A stretch of 64,000 bases of DNA, taken from assembly GCA_963759125.1 (NCBI GenBank), contig CAVWXN010000007.1, positions 196,269 to 260,268 on the forward strand, given 5' to 3'. Source of the DNA: JABDQA01 sp963759125 (lineage in GTDB: Bacteria; Desulfobacterota; Desulfobulbia; Desulfobulbales; Desulfocapsaceae). Below, piece by piece: positions 17,596 to 26,584 of the stretch. Below the pieces are notes generated by a model. It made no database searches. It saw only the letters and a program-made list of their open reading frames with translations, and had not been told where the DNA came from. The position numbers and the translations under genes were made by a program. Position 1 is the stretch's first letter; each line of letters begins with the position of its first letter.

Positions 17596-17998
17596 GGGCG
17601 ATCTCGTCGAGCAGTTTCTCTATCTTTTTAACCTCTTCGAATTCCTCATCATACCAGAAGCGAAGTTCCGGCGTAAACCGAAGATTCAGGGTTTTGGCCA
17701 AATGACTGCGCATGAATCCGGTCGCTTTATCGAGACTCCTGGTCACCTGGGTCATATTTTCCTGACCCTGAAACATTGTATAATAGACTTTCGCGTGGCG
17801 CAGGTCATCTGAGAGCTCAACCCTGCTTATCGAAATATCCCGCAGATGAGGGTCCCGTACTCGCTGAACAAGCAGCACAGACAACTCATTTTTAATCACG
17901 TCGGCGACCCGCGAGGCCCGTTTAGGTGGTTGGGTTCGCGCAGCCCCGAGTGATTCCAGTTCCTGCTTTGGATGCCAGTGGGTAGCCATGGTCGCCAA
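17564..17998 (-). CDS. rbfA: ribosome-binding factor A
   Basis: A 144-residue RbfA that helps mature the 16S rRNA 5' end and the 30S subunit. Core blocks: RASRVADVIKNELSVLL, RDPHLRDISISRVELSDDLRHAKVYY and LRFTPELRFWYDEEFEEV. It carries about 25 extra N-terminal residues before RASR. It starts 8 bases after the infB stop and runs into nrnA. Confidence 0.95.
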   Translation of the reverse strand: MATMATHWHPKQELESLGAARTQPPKRASRVADVIKNELSVLLVQRVRDPHLRDISISRVELSDDLRHAKVYYTMFQGQENMTQVTRSLDKATGFMRSHLAKTLNLRFTPELRFWYDEEFEEVKKIEKLLDEIARDRNNREEDS

Positions 17999-18006
17999 AT
18001 CCGTTA

Positions 18007-20742
18007 CTAGAGAGTGGATTCTACCTGCAGCATAACAAAGGCTTCGAGATTATCACCGACCTTGATATCGTTGAAGTTCTCGACTCCGATACCGCATTCG
18101 TAGCCTGAAGCGACTTCCTTGGCGTCATCCTGAAAACGCTTGAGCGACCCTATTTTACCGGTATAAACGACTACACCGTCGCGCAGCACTCTGACTCCGG
18201 CATTTCTCCTGATCGTCCCGTCGGTCACCGAACAACCGGCAATCCTGCCGACTTTGGGCACATTGAATACCTCGCGTACTTCGGCGTTGCCGATAACCTC
18301 TTCCTCGAAGGTCGGATCGAGCATGCCCACCATCGCCTTTCTTATATCGTCGAGGGCGTGATAGATTACATCGTAGGAACGGATATCAACATGCTCCTTC
18401 TCTGCCAGTTCCTTAATCTTGGACGACGGCCGCACATTGAAACCGATGACGATGGCATCTGAAGCAGAGGCCAGCAAGATGTCCGATTCACTTATCGTAC
18501 CGGAGCCCTCGTGCAACACCCGTACCTTGATCTCATCGGTGGAAAGTTCTTCCGCAGCTTTGGCAAAGGCTTCCAGGGTTCCCTGCACATCGGCGCGGAT
18601 GATTACCCGCAGTTCCTGCACATCGCCTTCGCTCATCTGCTCGAACAGTTTATCCAGAGAGATCTTGCTGCCGGCTGCCAGCTCCGACTCCCGCACCTTC
18701 ATGGAACGTGCCTGGCTGACGTTCTTGGCCATTTTGTCATCGGTAACGACGATAAACTCGTCACCGGCCTGGGGAACACCCGAGAGCCCCTGAACCTCAA
18801 CCGGCTCTGAGGGGCCCGCAGTCTTGATCTTGCGCCCCTTGTCGTCAAGTAAAGCCCGGACCTTGCCGCTGTACTGCCCGACCACGAAGCTGTCGCCGTT
18901 CTTGAGCGTTCCTTCCTGGATCAGAACAGTGGCTACGGCGCCGCGCCCCTTATCCAGCCTGGCTTCAACCACTCTGCCCTTGGCTTTCCTGGTGGGGTCT
19001 GCTTTGAGTTCCAGGATCTCAGCCATGAGCTGAATGTTTTCCAGCAATTCGTCAATACCTATGTTCTGTTTGGCGGAAGTTTCGCAATAAATGGTCTGTC
19101 CGCCCCAATCTTCGGGGATCAGTTCGAGTTCGGCAAGCTCACGCTTGACCCGGTCCGGATCGGCGTTGTCCTTGTCTATCTTATTCACCGCCACAAGTAT
19201 GGGCACGTCTGCAGCCTGGGCGTGGTTAATCGCCTCCCGGGTCTGATCCATGACGCCGTCATCGGCGGCAACCACCAGAATGACCAGATCGGTGATCTGG
19301 GCACCTCGAGACCGCATCTCGGTAAAAGCGGCATGGCCGGGAGTATCCACAAAGGTTACGTCGCCAGCCTTGGAACGCACATGATAGGCACCGATGTGCT
19401 GGGTTATACCACCAGCCTCGCCTTCTGCCACATCGGTCTTGCGGATGGCATCGAGAATCGAGGTCTTCCCGTGATCGACATGACCCATGACCGTGACCAC
19501 CGGCGAACGAGTCCGTTCCTCACCACCTTCCTCCTGGGCGTCCAGTATCTGAACCCCGATCTCTTCAGTAATACCCTGCTCGATCTCATAACCGAAATCG
19601 GTGGCGATCAGCGTAGCCGTATCGACATCGACCGCCTGATTCATCGTGGCCATGACCCCGAGCCCCATGAGCTTGGCGATCACTTCGCTGGCCTTGATTT
19701 TCATTTTGGCGGCCAGGTCACCGACGGAAATGGACTCATAGATAGTGATTTTCTTCTTGCTGGCTTTCATCTCGATGGTTGACGGGGCGGATTTCTTTTC
19801 CGATCTCAGTTTGCCGCGCTTACCGCGTCTGCCACCACGCTGATAGTCAGCATCAAAATGGGTAAACTTGACGCTCTTCTTGCCTTTCTTAAAACCCTTG
19901 GCCCGACGATCGCCGTTCTCATCTCCTTCGCCCTGAGAACGTTTGCCTTTCTTCCTGGCCCGATCACTGGACTCGGGCACCGGCCCAGGCTGCACGACCG
20001 CTGCAGCATTGTCCCTTCCTGGCCTGGCAGGGCCTCGTTTGACAGGCTTTTTAGGCCGCTGGTGATCCGTTTTGTCCCTTTCCTGCGGGGTCGGAAGCTC
20101 GATGGTACCCACCACCTTGGCAATTTTCTTGCGCTCGACCTTCTTCGGCTGGGTGATCTTCGGGGAGTCTTCCTTTTCAGCCGCGGCGTCTTCTTCCGCA
20201 GGCTCATCGGCTCCAGCCATTTCCTCTGCTTCGGTGTCCCCCGCCTCGACCTCGGCTTCCTCGACTGCTTCGGCCGCTTCTTCAATCACGTCTGCCGGTT
20301 CAGATTCTTCTTCCAACGTTGCAGTAGCTTCTTGGCCGGCATCAATCTCTGCGCTTTCCGTCCCATCCGCCGGTTCAGAAACAGCCGTAGTCTCGAGTGT
20401 TTCGTCGGTTTCCTGTTCAGCCGATTCCTCTGCTGCTTCCTCAAGCTCTTCGGGTTTCGCTTTGGCACGTCTTCTTATTATCGTGGTTCGGCGGCGGATC
20501 ACAGTCGATTTCTGATCACCCTCACCTTCTATTCGCTTTTCGACCTTCTCGATCTCGGGTTCGGGTTTGGGTTCAGCCTTGGCCTTTTTGAACATCGTCT
20601 TACGGATCTTGTCGGCCGTATCTTCATCTACCGTCGAACTATGGCCTTTGATTTCGTAACCGGCGGCAATCAACTTGTCGGCAAGTTCCTTGCTCCCCAT
20701 GCCGGCTTCTTTCGCCAGTTCGTAAACCCTCACTCTGTTCAT
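18007..20742 (-). CDS. infB: translation initiation factor IF-2
   Basis: A 911-residue IF-2, the GTPase that brings initiator tRNA to the 30S subunit. The N-terminal IF2_N domain (VRVYELAKEAGMGSKELADKL) is followed by a very long low-complexity stretch rich in Glu, Ala and Asp to about residue 200 and a basic RKKGKRSQ region. The G domain starts at about residue 419 with GHVDHGKT, then DTPGHAAF and NKIDKDNAD; domains II-IV close it. The acidic linker is why the gene is long. It sits in the usual nusA-ylxR-infB-rbfA order. Confidence 0.97.
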   Translation of the reverse strand: MNRVRVYELAKEAGMGSKELADKLIAAGYEIKGHSSTVDEDTADKIRKTMFKKAKAEPKPEPEIEKVEKRIEGEGDQKSTVIRRRTTIIRRRAKAKPEELEEAAEESAEQETDETLETTAVSEPADGTESAEIDAGQEATATLEEESEPADVIEEAAEAVEEAEVEAGDTEAEEMAGADEPAEEDAAAEKEDSPKITQPKKVERKKIAKVVGTIELPTPQERDKTDHQRPKKPVKRGPARPGRDNAAAVVQPGPVPESSDRARKKGKRSQGEGDENGDRRAKGFKKGKKSVKFTHFDADYQRGGRRGKRGKLRSEKKSAPSTIEMKASKKKITIYESISVGDLAAKMKIKASEVIAKLMGLGVMATMNQAVDVDTATLIATDFGYEIEQGITEEIGVQILDAQEEGGEERTRSPVVTVMGHVDHGKTSILDAIRKTDVAEGEAGGITQHIGAYHVRSKAGDVTFVDTPGHAAFTEMRSRGAQITDLVILVVAADDGVMDQTREAINHAQAADVPILVAVNKIDKDNADPDRVKRELAELELIPEDWGGQTIYCETSAKQNIGIDELLENIQLMAEILELKADPTRKAKGRVVEARLDKGRGAVATVLIQEGTLKNGDSFVVGQYSGKVRALLDDKGRKIKTAGPSEPVEVQGLSGVPQAGDEFIVVTDDKMAKNVSQARSMKVRESELAAGSKISLDKLFEQMSEGDVQELRVIIRADVQGTLEAFAKAAEELSTDEIKVRVLHEGSGTISESDILLASASDAIVIGFNVRPSSKIKELAEKEHVDIRSYDVIYHALDDIRKAMVGMLDPTFEEEVIGNAEVREVFNVPKVGRIAGCSVTDGTIRRNAGVRVLRDGVVVYTGKIGSLKRFQDDAKEVASGYECGIGVENFNDIKVGDNLEAFVMLQVESTL

Positions 20743-20813
20743 ACCCTGCTCCTGAAAAACAAAAAAATCATCGACCTGATCCGAAGATCCCTGTCTCTAG
20801 TTCTTGCTACCTG

Positions 20814-21026
20814 TCAGGTTAGACGAAACACCCGTTTCAATCGTTTCCCGTTAGCTTTAAATCTCTCTTTACACTCTTTCTTGTCACAATGATACGCCCC
20901 CCGTCCCGCTAGTTTCTGCGAGGGATCGGTGAGCGCTGAACCGTCGTGCCAGACGTATCTGATCAGCTCGGATTTTACCCGTTTGCGGTTGCAGCTGATG
21001 CAGGTTCTGATCGGTTCCCTGGTCAT
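20814..21026 (-). CDS. YlxR/RnpM-family RNA-binding protein
   Basis: A 70-residue YlxR (DUF448) protein: TREPIRTCISCNRKRVKSELIRYV, then GRGAYHCDKKECKERF, with cysteines in CISC and a final CDKKEC. Relatives bind RNA and modulate RNase P or transcription. Located between nusA and infB as in most bacteria; 8 bases from the nusA stop. Confidence 0.9.
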   Translation of the reverse strand: MTREPIRTCISCNRKRVKSELIRYVWHDGSALTDPSQKLAGRGAYHCDKKECKERFKANGKRLKRVFRLT

Positions 21027-21034
21027 CGCCCCAG

Positions 21035-22495
21035 TTACTGCTTGTCCTCACTCGGCTCCGGCTCTTCCTCAGGTACTTCTGGCTCAAGCTCGGCAGTTTC
21101 CGTCTCGACACTGCTGTCTTCGTCGGTGGTGTCTGCTTCCGTCTCCGGGGCGGAGGACTCTTCAACTGGTATCTCTTCAGCCACCGGCTCCTCTGCCTCG
21201 CCGTCCTCAACTGCCGTCTCCTGGGCTTTTGGTTTTTTCTCCGCCAGCGGGAGGCCCAGTTCTTCGGCAACTTTGGCGGCCGCTTCAATAAGCTGCCGGC
21301 CAAAGTCATCGTCGATAGCCCTGATGATGATCAGTTCCTCAACATCGGCGATGGCAAGATCGGCTGCAGATTTAATCTCTTTGCTGAACAACTGATCAGC
21401 CAGCCCCTCATCTATTCCAGCTATCTTCAGCAGTGACTGATAACCCTCATCTTCCAGGTTGGCCCAACGCTGTTCACTCTTTACATCAATGCGCCAGCCC
21501 ATCAGTTTGGAAGCCAGGCGGACGTTCTGACCCTGGCGGCCAATGGCCAGAGAGAGCTGATCGTTGGGAACCACCACCAGCAGAGAATTGGCGTCTTCGT
21601 CGACCATGACCATGCTTACATGCGCCGGTGCCAGTGCGTTGTAGACATATTTGGCCGGATCCGGGCTCCAGGTAACGATATCGATCCGTTCTCCCTGCAG
21701 CTCCTGAACCACATTCTGGACGCGTGATCCCTTCATCCCGACACAGGCACCCACCGGATCGACGTCCGACTCGGTAGAAGAGACCGCAATTTTGGCACGA
21801 AACCCGGGTTCGCGACTGACCCCCATGATCCGGACAATACCCTCAGCAATCTCCGGCACCTCCATGTTGAACAGCTTGGCCAGAAATTCATCGGCGGTCC
21901 GGGACAGGATAAGTTGAGAATCCCGCGCATTCTGCCGCACTTCGGTGAGATACGCCCTGATGCGATCACCTTGTTTAAAGGAACGCTTGGGAATCTGATG
22001 CTCTTTGGGGAGTATGGCATCGGTCCGCCCCAGGTTGACGATCATGTTGCCTCGTTCGAACCGCTGTACGATACCGCTTACCACCTCTCCTTCGCGATCC
22101 TTGAACATATCATAGATTACTTCACGCTCAGCATCTTTCATCCGATGGATAATAACCTGTTTGGCCGACTGGGCCGCGATCCTGCCAAGGTCGGTGATAT
22201 TCTCCATCTTTTCGCCAAGTTCATCGCCGAGTTGCACTTCGGGATCGAGCTTTTGGGCCTGTTCGAATGAAATCTCAGTCTGATCATCGACCGCCTGCTC
22301 TACCACATTGCGGAATTGGAACACCTCAACCTCTCCATATTCCTCGTTGTAGTGCACCTCGATATCGCGTCTGCTGCCGTACTTCTTGCGTGCAGCGGAG
22401 GCGACCGCTTCTTCTATTGCCTCGACTAGAAGCTTTTTATCGAATCCACGATCTCTGCTGATCTGGTCAATAATTCGTTTTAAATCAGATAACAT
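21035..22495 (-). CDS. nusA: transcription termination/antitermination factor NusA
   Basis: About 486 residues. Start MLSDLKRIIDQISRDRG at 22495 follows AGGAAAGATAC and is the family start; the frame is open ten codons further up. The N-terminal RNA polymerase-binding domain is followed by S1 (GEVVSGIVQRFERGNMIVNLG), two KH domains (PVGACVGMKGSRVQNVV, LAIGRQGQNVRLA) and a helical domain (IAGIDEGLADQLF). The last 75 residues are almost purely acidic and look disordered. It modulates pausing and termination and is part of the rimP-nusA-infB operon. Confidence 0.96.
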   Translation of the reverse strand: MLSDLKRIIDQISRDRGFDKKLLVEAIEEAVASAARKKYGSRRDIEVHYNEEYGEVEVFQFRNVVEQAVDDQTEISFEQAQKLDPEVQLGDELGEKMENITDLGRIAAQSAKQVIIHRMKDAEREVIYDMFKDREGEVVSGIVQRFERGNMIVNLGRTDAILPKEHQIPKRSFKQGDRIRAYLTEVRQNARDSQLILSRTADEFLAKLFNMEVPEIAEGIVRIMGVSREPGFRAKIAVSSTESDVDPVGACVGMKGSRVQNVVQELQGERIDIVTWSPDPAKYVYNALAPAHVSMVMVDEDANSLLVVVPNDQLSLAIGRQGQNVRLASKLMGWRIDVKSEQRWANLEDEGYQSLLKIAGIDEGLADQLFSKEIKSAADLAIADVEELIIIRAIDDDFGRQLIEAAAKVAEELGLPLAEKKPKAQETAVEDGEAEEPVAEEIPVEESSAPETEADTTDEDSSVETETAELEPEVPEEEPEPSEDKQ

Positions 22496-22562
22496 GTATC
22501 TTTCCTCGCAATAACTGCCTGCCAATCAGGCACTACTCAATCTTCTCGTCAGCCGGTCTATA

Positions 22563-23018
22563 TCAGAGTGTCAGGCGGGCTTTCTGGACGTTTTCCCAGT
22601 TCAGCCTGAGCGTCTCACCTTCTTCACTGAGCACTGAAATTTCATCCTGGTCAACGGCCTGCAGTTCTCCGACGATCACCCGCCGGGAGTCGACTTCCTC
22701 TTTGACTTTGATGCGGGCTTTCTTACCGAGGTGGCGCCGGCATTCAGCCACCGTTCGCAGCGGGCGTTCAAGTCCCGGCGAAGAGACTTCCAGGTGATAT
22801 GGATGCTCGATGATATCCTCAACATCCAGAAAATCACTGGTTTCTCTGCTCACCCGAGAGCAGTCATCAAGCGTGACCCCCTCTTCTTTATCAACCATAA
22901 GACGCAGAACCCAGCCATGCCCCTCCCGGTGAAACTGGACATCAAACAATTCCAGTCCCATCGCCGGCAGCAGAGAATCGGCAAATTCTCGTACCCTTTC
23001 TATAACCGTATTACTCAT
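22563..23018 (-). CDS. rimP: ribosome maturation factor RimP
   Basis: A 151-residue RimP for 30S subunit maturation. Blocks: LELFDVQFHREGHGWVLRLMVD, VTLDDCSRVSRETSDFLDVEDII and YHLEVSSPGLERPL, then an SH3-like C-terminal domain ending NWENVQKARLTL. The start MSNTVIERV at 23018 is chosen; a TTG 30 bases upstream is possible but less convincing. It heads the translation block after the tRNA gene. Confidence 0.92.
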   Translation of the reverse strand: MSNTVIERVREFADSLLPAMGLELFDVQFHREGHGWVLRLMVDKEEGVTLDDCSRVSRETSDFLDVEDIIEHPYHLEVSSPGLERPLRTVAECRRHLGKKARIKVKEEVDSRRVIVGELQAVDQDEISVLSEEGETLRLNWENVQKARLTL

Positions 23019-23066
23019 ATGCTCTACTGTTTGTCGGTCAACCGGCAAAAACAGTCTTATTCAACC

Positions 23067-23092
23067 ATAAAAAAAAGCGGGCAAAGCCCACT
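23067..23092 (-). terminator. terminator between tRNA-Gly and rimP
   Basis: On the minus strand GTGGGCTTTGCCCGC forms a short GC-rich hairpin followed by eight T. It would end the tRNA transcript or attenuate entry into rimP. Confidence 0.65.
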
Positions 23093-23183
23093 TTCATCTT
23101 CCCGTCCAGTCAGCCCTTGAAGGGACGCTTCCGGACAGGTATGACCAAAAGTTTCGGGTCCCAGACTAACTGAGACACCATCG

Positions 23184-23259
23184 TGGAGCGGGCAACGAGG
23201 CTCGAACTCGCGACCTCAAGCTTGGGAAGCTCGCGCTCTACCAACTGAGCTATGCCCGC
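23184..23259 (-). tRNA. tRNA-Gly (anticodon CCC), CCA encoded
   Basis: A 76-nt cloverleaf on the minus strand: acceptor GCGGGCA / TGCCCGC, D-arm GCTCAGTTGGTAGAGC, anticodon loop TTCCCAA (anticodon CCC at 23226-23224), T-arm GCGAGTTCGAGCCTCG (last stem base mismatched or shifted) and encoded CCA. Confidence 0.95.
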
Positions 23260-23677
23260 ATTCCCCCAGCTGAAACTCATATAAATAAACACACTTTGTC
23301 TCAATAGTCAAGGTCCGAACCTCGTGCTGGCTCGAAGAATGGCAGCACCTGAGCCGGGGGGGCGGAGCGGACCACTTGTGGAAAATATATTCAGCCTCCC
23401 TATCACGCTTCGGGAATCAAGGAAGATAACCCTGCCGAAACAACCCTTTGGCCATTTTCCACAGACGGATTATCAGTACTCTACCCCTTGCTTTAGCCAG
23501 CCCTCCGGCAGAAATTTAATTTGACAAATCAAAAACAGATTAATACAACGTCTGACAAATCGAGCTGAGCCTTGCCGGGATTTCCCGATACCACCGTTAT
23601 TTTCCATACCCGGCTCGATAGCTCTTCAGACATAATCTTTTTGACCCCATGATGGCGGCCGGATTTCACCAACACCG
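23260..23677. other. intergenic stretch upstream of topoisomerase III
   Basis: No gene seen. It holds the promoters of the minus-strand tRNA and plus-strand topoisomerase. Two sites matching relaxed DnaA-box TTWTNCACA lie in opposite orientation at 23377-23385 and 23455-23463; probably coincidental. Confidence 0.4.
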
Positions 23678-26140
23678 ATGACGGAAAAAACACTGATAAT
23701 AGCCGAGAAGCCAAGTGTCGCAGCGGATCTCACAAAAGTCCTGCCCGGTTCTTTCAAGAGAACCAGAACGCACTACGAGAGCGCTTCCTACCTGGTCTCC
23801 TATGCCGTAGGTCATCTGGTGTCGATCTGCTATCCCGAGGAAATCGATAGCCGTTACCAGAAATGGCGGATTGGCGATCTGCCCATCCTGCCTGAGACCT
23901 TTCCGCTTAAGGTGCTCGATGGAACCAAGAGTCAGTTCAATGCTCTGCAGAAGCTGATCCGACGAAAGGACGTGGCGACGATCATCAATGCCTGCGACGC
24001 CGGCCGTGAGGGAGAGCTGATCTTCAAGTATATATTGAGCTGCGTCTGGAACAAATCGGTGGCCAATAAAGAAGTAAAGCGTTTGTGGCTGCAATCGATG
24101 ACCGATGAAGCGATCCGAAACGGCTTCTCGGCCTTGAGAAACGATGAGGAAATGATTCCTCTTGAAGACACCGCCCTGTGCCGCTCCGAATCTGACTGGC
24201 TGATCGGTATCAACGCCACCCGGGCCCTGACCGCCTATAAATCTAGATTCGGCGGCTTTTTCAAGACCCCATGCGGGCGAGTGCAAACCCCTACCCTGTC
24301 AATGCTGGTCAAGCGTGAACAGCAAAGGATGGATTTCATCCCGAAAACCTATTTCAACCTCGAGGCCGCTTTCGGATTCAACGGCAGCCATTATATCGGC
24401 AAGTGGATTGACTCCTCTTTCAAAAAAGATCCTGCCGATCCGGACACCCGTCAGGATCGCGTCTGGGATCGCTCAACAGCAGAGGAGATCGTTGATAAAT
24501 GCCGGGCCAAGCCGGCCCAGGTCAGCGATACCAGTAAGAAAACCACACAGGCTCCACCCCAGCTCTATGACCTGACCTCGCTGCAGCGCGAAGCCAACGG
24601 CCGCTTCGGATTTTCCGCCCAGAACACGCTTTCCATCGCCCAGGCCCTCTACGAGCGCCATAAGGTACTCACCTATCCTCGCACCGACAGCCGCTATCTG
24701 CCCAAAGACTACCTGAAAATCTCGGCAGCAGTGGTGACCCGGCAGCAGGGGTGGCGCTACAAGAGCTGTGCAGAGACCATTCTGGAAAAAAAATATGTAA
24801 AGTCAAATCCGCGGATTTTTAACGATGCCAAAGTGTCGGACCACCATGCCATAATCCCCACCAATAACCTTCCTACCTCCCTGTCGGAGGCAGAGCTGAA
24901 GATTTATACAATGGTGGTGCAGCGTTTTCTTGCCGTCTTTTTCCCGGCCGCCGAATATCTCAAAACCAGAAGAATTTCGATAGTCGAAGAAGAATCGTTT
25001 CTCACCGAGGGAAAGATACTTGTCACTCCCGGCTGGAAAGCGGTCTACCTGTCCGGCAAAGAGGAACGGGGGGAAGACATTATAGCACCGATTCCTCCGG
25101 GCAGCGAAGTGGTCTGCGGTTCTGTCGAGCTCAAGGAAATGGAGACCAGGCCACCGGCCCGGTTCAGCGAAGCGACGCTGCTATCGGCCATGGAAAACTC
25201 CGGCAAGCTGCTCGATGACGACGAACTTGCAGAAGCCATGAAAGAACGCGGACTGGGAACACCGGCGACCCGGGCTTCAATCATCGAAAAACTGATCAAA
25301 GACAAATACCTGGTCAGAGAGGGAAAGGAGCTGGCTCCCACCGGCAAGGCCATCGAACTGATCGCTCTTCTGGAGGCCATGAGGATTGATGTTTTGGCCT
25401 CACCTGAAATGACCGGGGAGTGGGAATACAAACTGAACCAGATTCTCAAGGGAACCCTGACCCGTTCGAAATTCATGGATGAAATCCGCGGACTGACCGA
25501 TAACATCATCCAACGGATCAAAACCTACGACGAATCAAAACAGACCAGTGAAGCCGGTTTCAGTCCAATTGATGGGGTCGTGTTTCAGGAAACCCCCACT
25601 GCTTATGTGAGCCAGGATCAGGCGATCACGATCCGCAAGATTCTCGGCGGCAGGGTCATGAAGGAATCAGAGGTGATTCAACTCATCAAAGGTGAAACCA
25701 TTGGTCCCTTTGCCGACTTTCGTTCCAAAAAAGGCAAGCCTTTTGCGGCCTCGCTCAAGCTCACCAACAATAAAATCGATTTCCTCTTTCTGGATGCCAA
25801 TGAGGACCTCGATATGGACCTGGTGAGAAAGAACGGATCACTGGGAGTATCGCCGATAGATGGAACCTCTGTGTATGAAACGCCCACCGGTTTCATGTCC
25901 GAATCGGCCATCAACGGCGATGATAAAAACGGCCTGCGCATAAGCAAGATGATCCTCTCCAAAACGCTCACCGACGCGGACATCAAGAAGCTCCTGAGCG
26001 ATGGCAAAAGCCCGCTGATCAAGGGCTTTATTTCCAAAAAAAGAAAACCTTTCGACGCCTATCTCCTGCTGGACGGTAAGGGAAAAATCAGTTTCGAGTT
26101 CCCACCGAGAAAGCCAGGAAGAAGCAGAAAAAAGAGTTGA
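23678..26140 (+). CDS. topB: DNA topoisomerase III (type IA)
   Basis: An 820-residue type IA topoisomerase. The Toprim domain has LIIAEKPSVAADL at the start and NACDAGREGELIF with its acidic metal ligands; the nucleophile is Tyr333 in TYPRTDSRYL. The topoisomerase core continues to about residue 600 with RGLGTPATRASIIEKL. The C terminus holds two or three copies of a short repeat (beginning SPIDGVVFQETPTAY and SPIDGTSVYETPTGF) of the Toprim C-terminal repeat type, and a basic tail. It relaxes and decatenates single-stranded crossings in the cytoplasm. Confidence 0.93.
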   Translation: MTEKTLIIAEKPSVAADLTKVLPGSFKRTRTHYESASYLVSYAVGHLVSICYPEEIDSRYQKWRIGDLPILPETFPLKVLDGTKSQFNALQKLIRRKDVATIINACDAGREGELIFKYILSCVWNKSVANKEVKRLWLQSMTDEAIRNGFSALRNDEEMIPLEDTALCRSESDWLIGINATRALTAYKSRFGGFFKTPCGRVQTPTLSMLVKREQQRMDFIPKTYFNLEAAFGFNGSHYIGKWIDSSFKKDPADPDTRQDRVWDRSTAEEIVDKCRAKPAQVSDTSKKTTQAPPQLYDLTSLQREANGRFGFSAQNTLSIAQALYERHKVLTYPRTDSRYLPKDYLKISAAVVTRQQGWRYKSCAETILEKKYVKSNPRIFNDAKVSDHHAIIPTNNLPTSLSEAELKIYTMVVQRFLAVFFPAAEYLKTRRISIVEEESFLTEGKILVTPGWKAVYLSGKEERGEDIIAPIPPGSEVVCGSVELKEMETRPPARFSEATLLSAMENSGKLLDDDELAEAMKERGLGTPATRASIIEKLIKDKYLVREGKELAPTGKAIELIALLEAMRIDVLASPEMTGEWEYKLNQILKGTLTRSKFMDEIRGLTDNIIQRIKTYDESKQTSEAGFSPIDGVVFQETPTAYVSQDQAITIRKILGGRVMKESEVIQLIKGETIGPFADFRSKKGKPFAASLKLTNNKIDFLFLDANEDLDMDLVRKNGSLGVSPIDGTSVYETPTGFMSESAINGDDKNGLRISKMILSKTLTDADIKKLLSDGKSPLIKGFISKKRKPFDAYLLLDGKGKISFEFPPRKPGRSRKKS

Positions 26141-26171
26141 CAGGGCGGAGCTATAACCGCAAATAGGTAGT

Positions 26172-26546
26172 ATGACACAACTCAAAAAAGAATACCGGGC
26201 CCTCGAGGGCGAACAAATCGCCGCTATCTGCGTGAAGATAGCATCTGACGGCAAGGGTGAGGATATTGTTGTTCTCGATGTCCGGAAAATGTCTTCGTTC
26301 ACCGACTACTTCGTCATCCTCAGCGGCAGGTCCACTCGCCATGTACAGGCGCTGGCTGAAAACCTGGAAAATGAACTGCGTTCCAAGAGAATCAATACCA
26401 GCCGGGCCGAAGGACTCTCCGAAGGCAAATGGGTGCTGCTCGATTTTGATGACGTGATAGTCCATATTTTCTATCATGAGCAGCGGGATTTTTACGATCT
26501 CGAGGGGCTGTGGCATGACGCGCCGCGCCTGGAGACCGAGCGCTGA
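26172..26546 (+). CDS. rsfS: ribosomal silencing factor RsfS (Iojap family)
   Basis: A 124-residue RsfS, which binds uL14 and keeps ribosomal subunits apart in starvation. Family blocks: DGKGEDIVVLDVRKMSSFTDYFVILSGRSTRHVQALAE and EGLSEGKWVLLDFDDVIVHIFYHEQRDFYDLEGLW. It lies 31 bases after topB and 38 bases before thrC on the same strand. The nadD neighbour common in other bacteria is absent. Confidence 0.95.
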   Translation: MTQLKKEYRALEGEQIAAICVKIASDGKGEDIVVLDVRKMSSFTDYFVILSGRSTRHVQALAENLENELRSKRINTSRAEGLSEGKWVLLDFDDVIVHIFYHEQRDFYDLEGLWHDAPRLETER

Positions 26547-26584
26547 CTTTCACGTTCGGATAATAGCCAACCGACTGCAGAATA

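Noticed and set aside
23377..23463. Two DnaA-box-like sites (TGTGGAAAA and TTTTCCACA) upstream of topB
   Set aside because: Relaxed matches only, no cluster, no dnaA or dnaN nearby; no origin is claimed.
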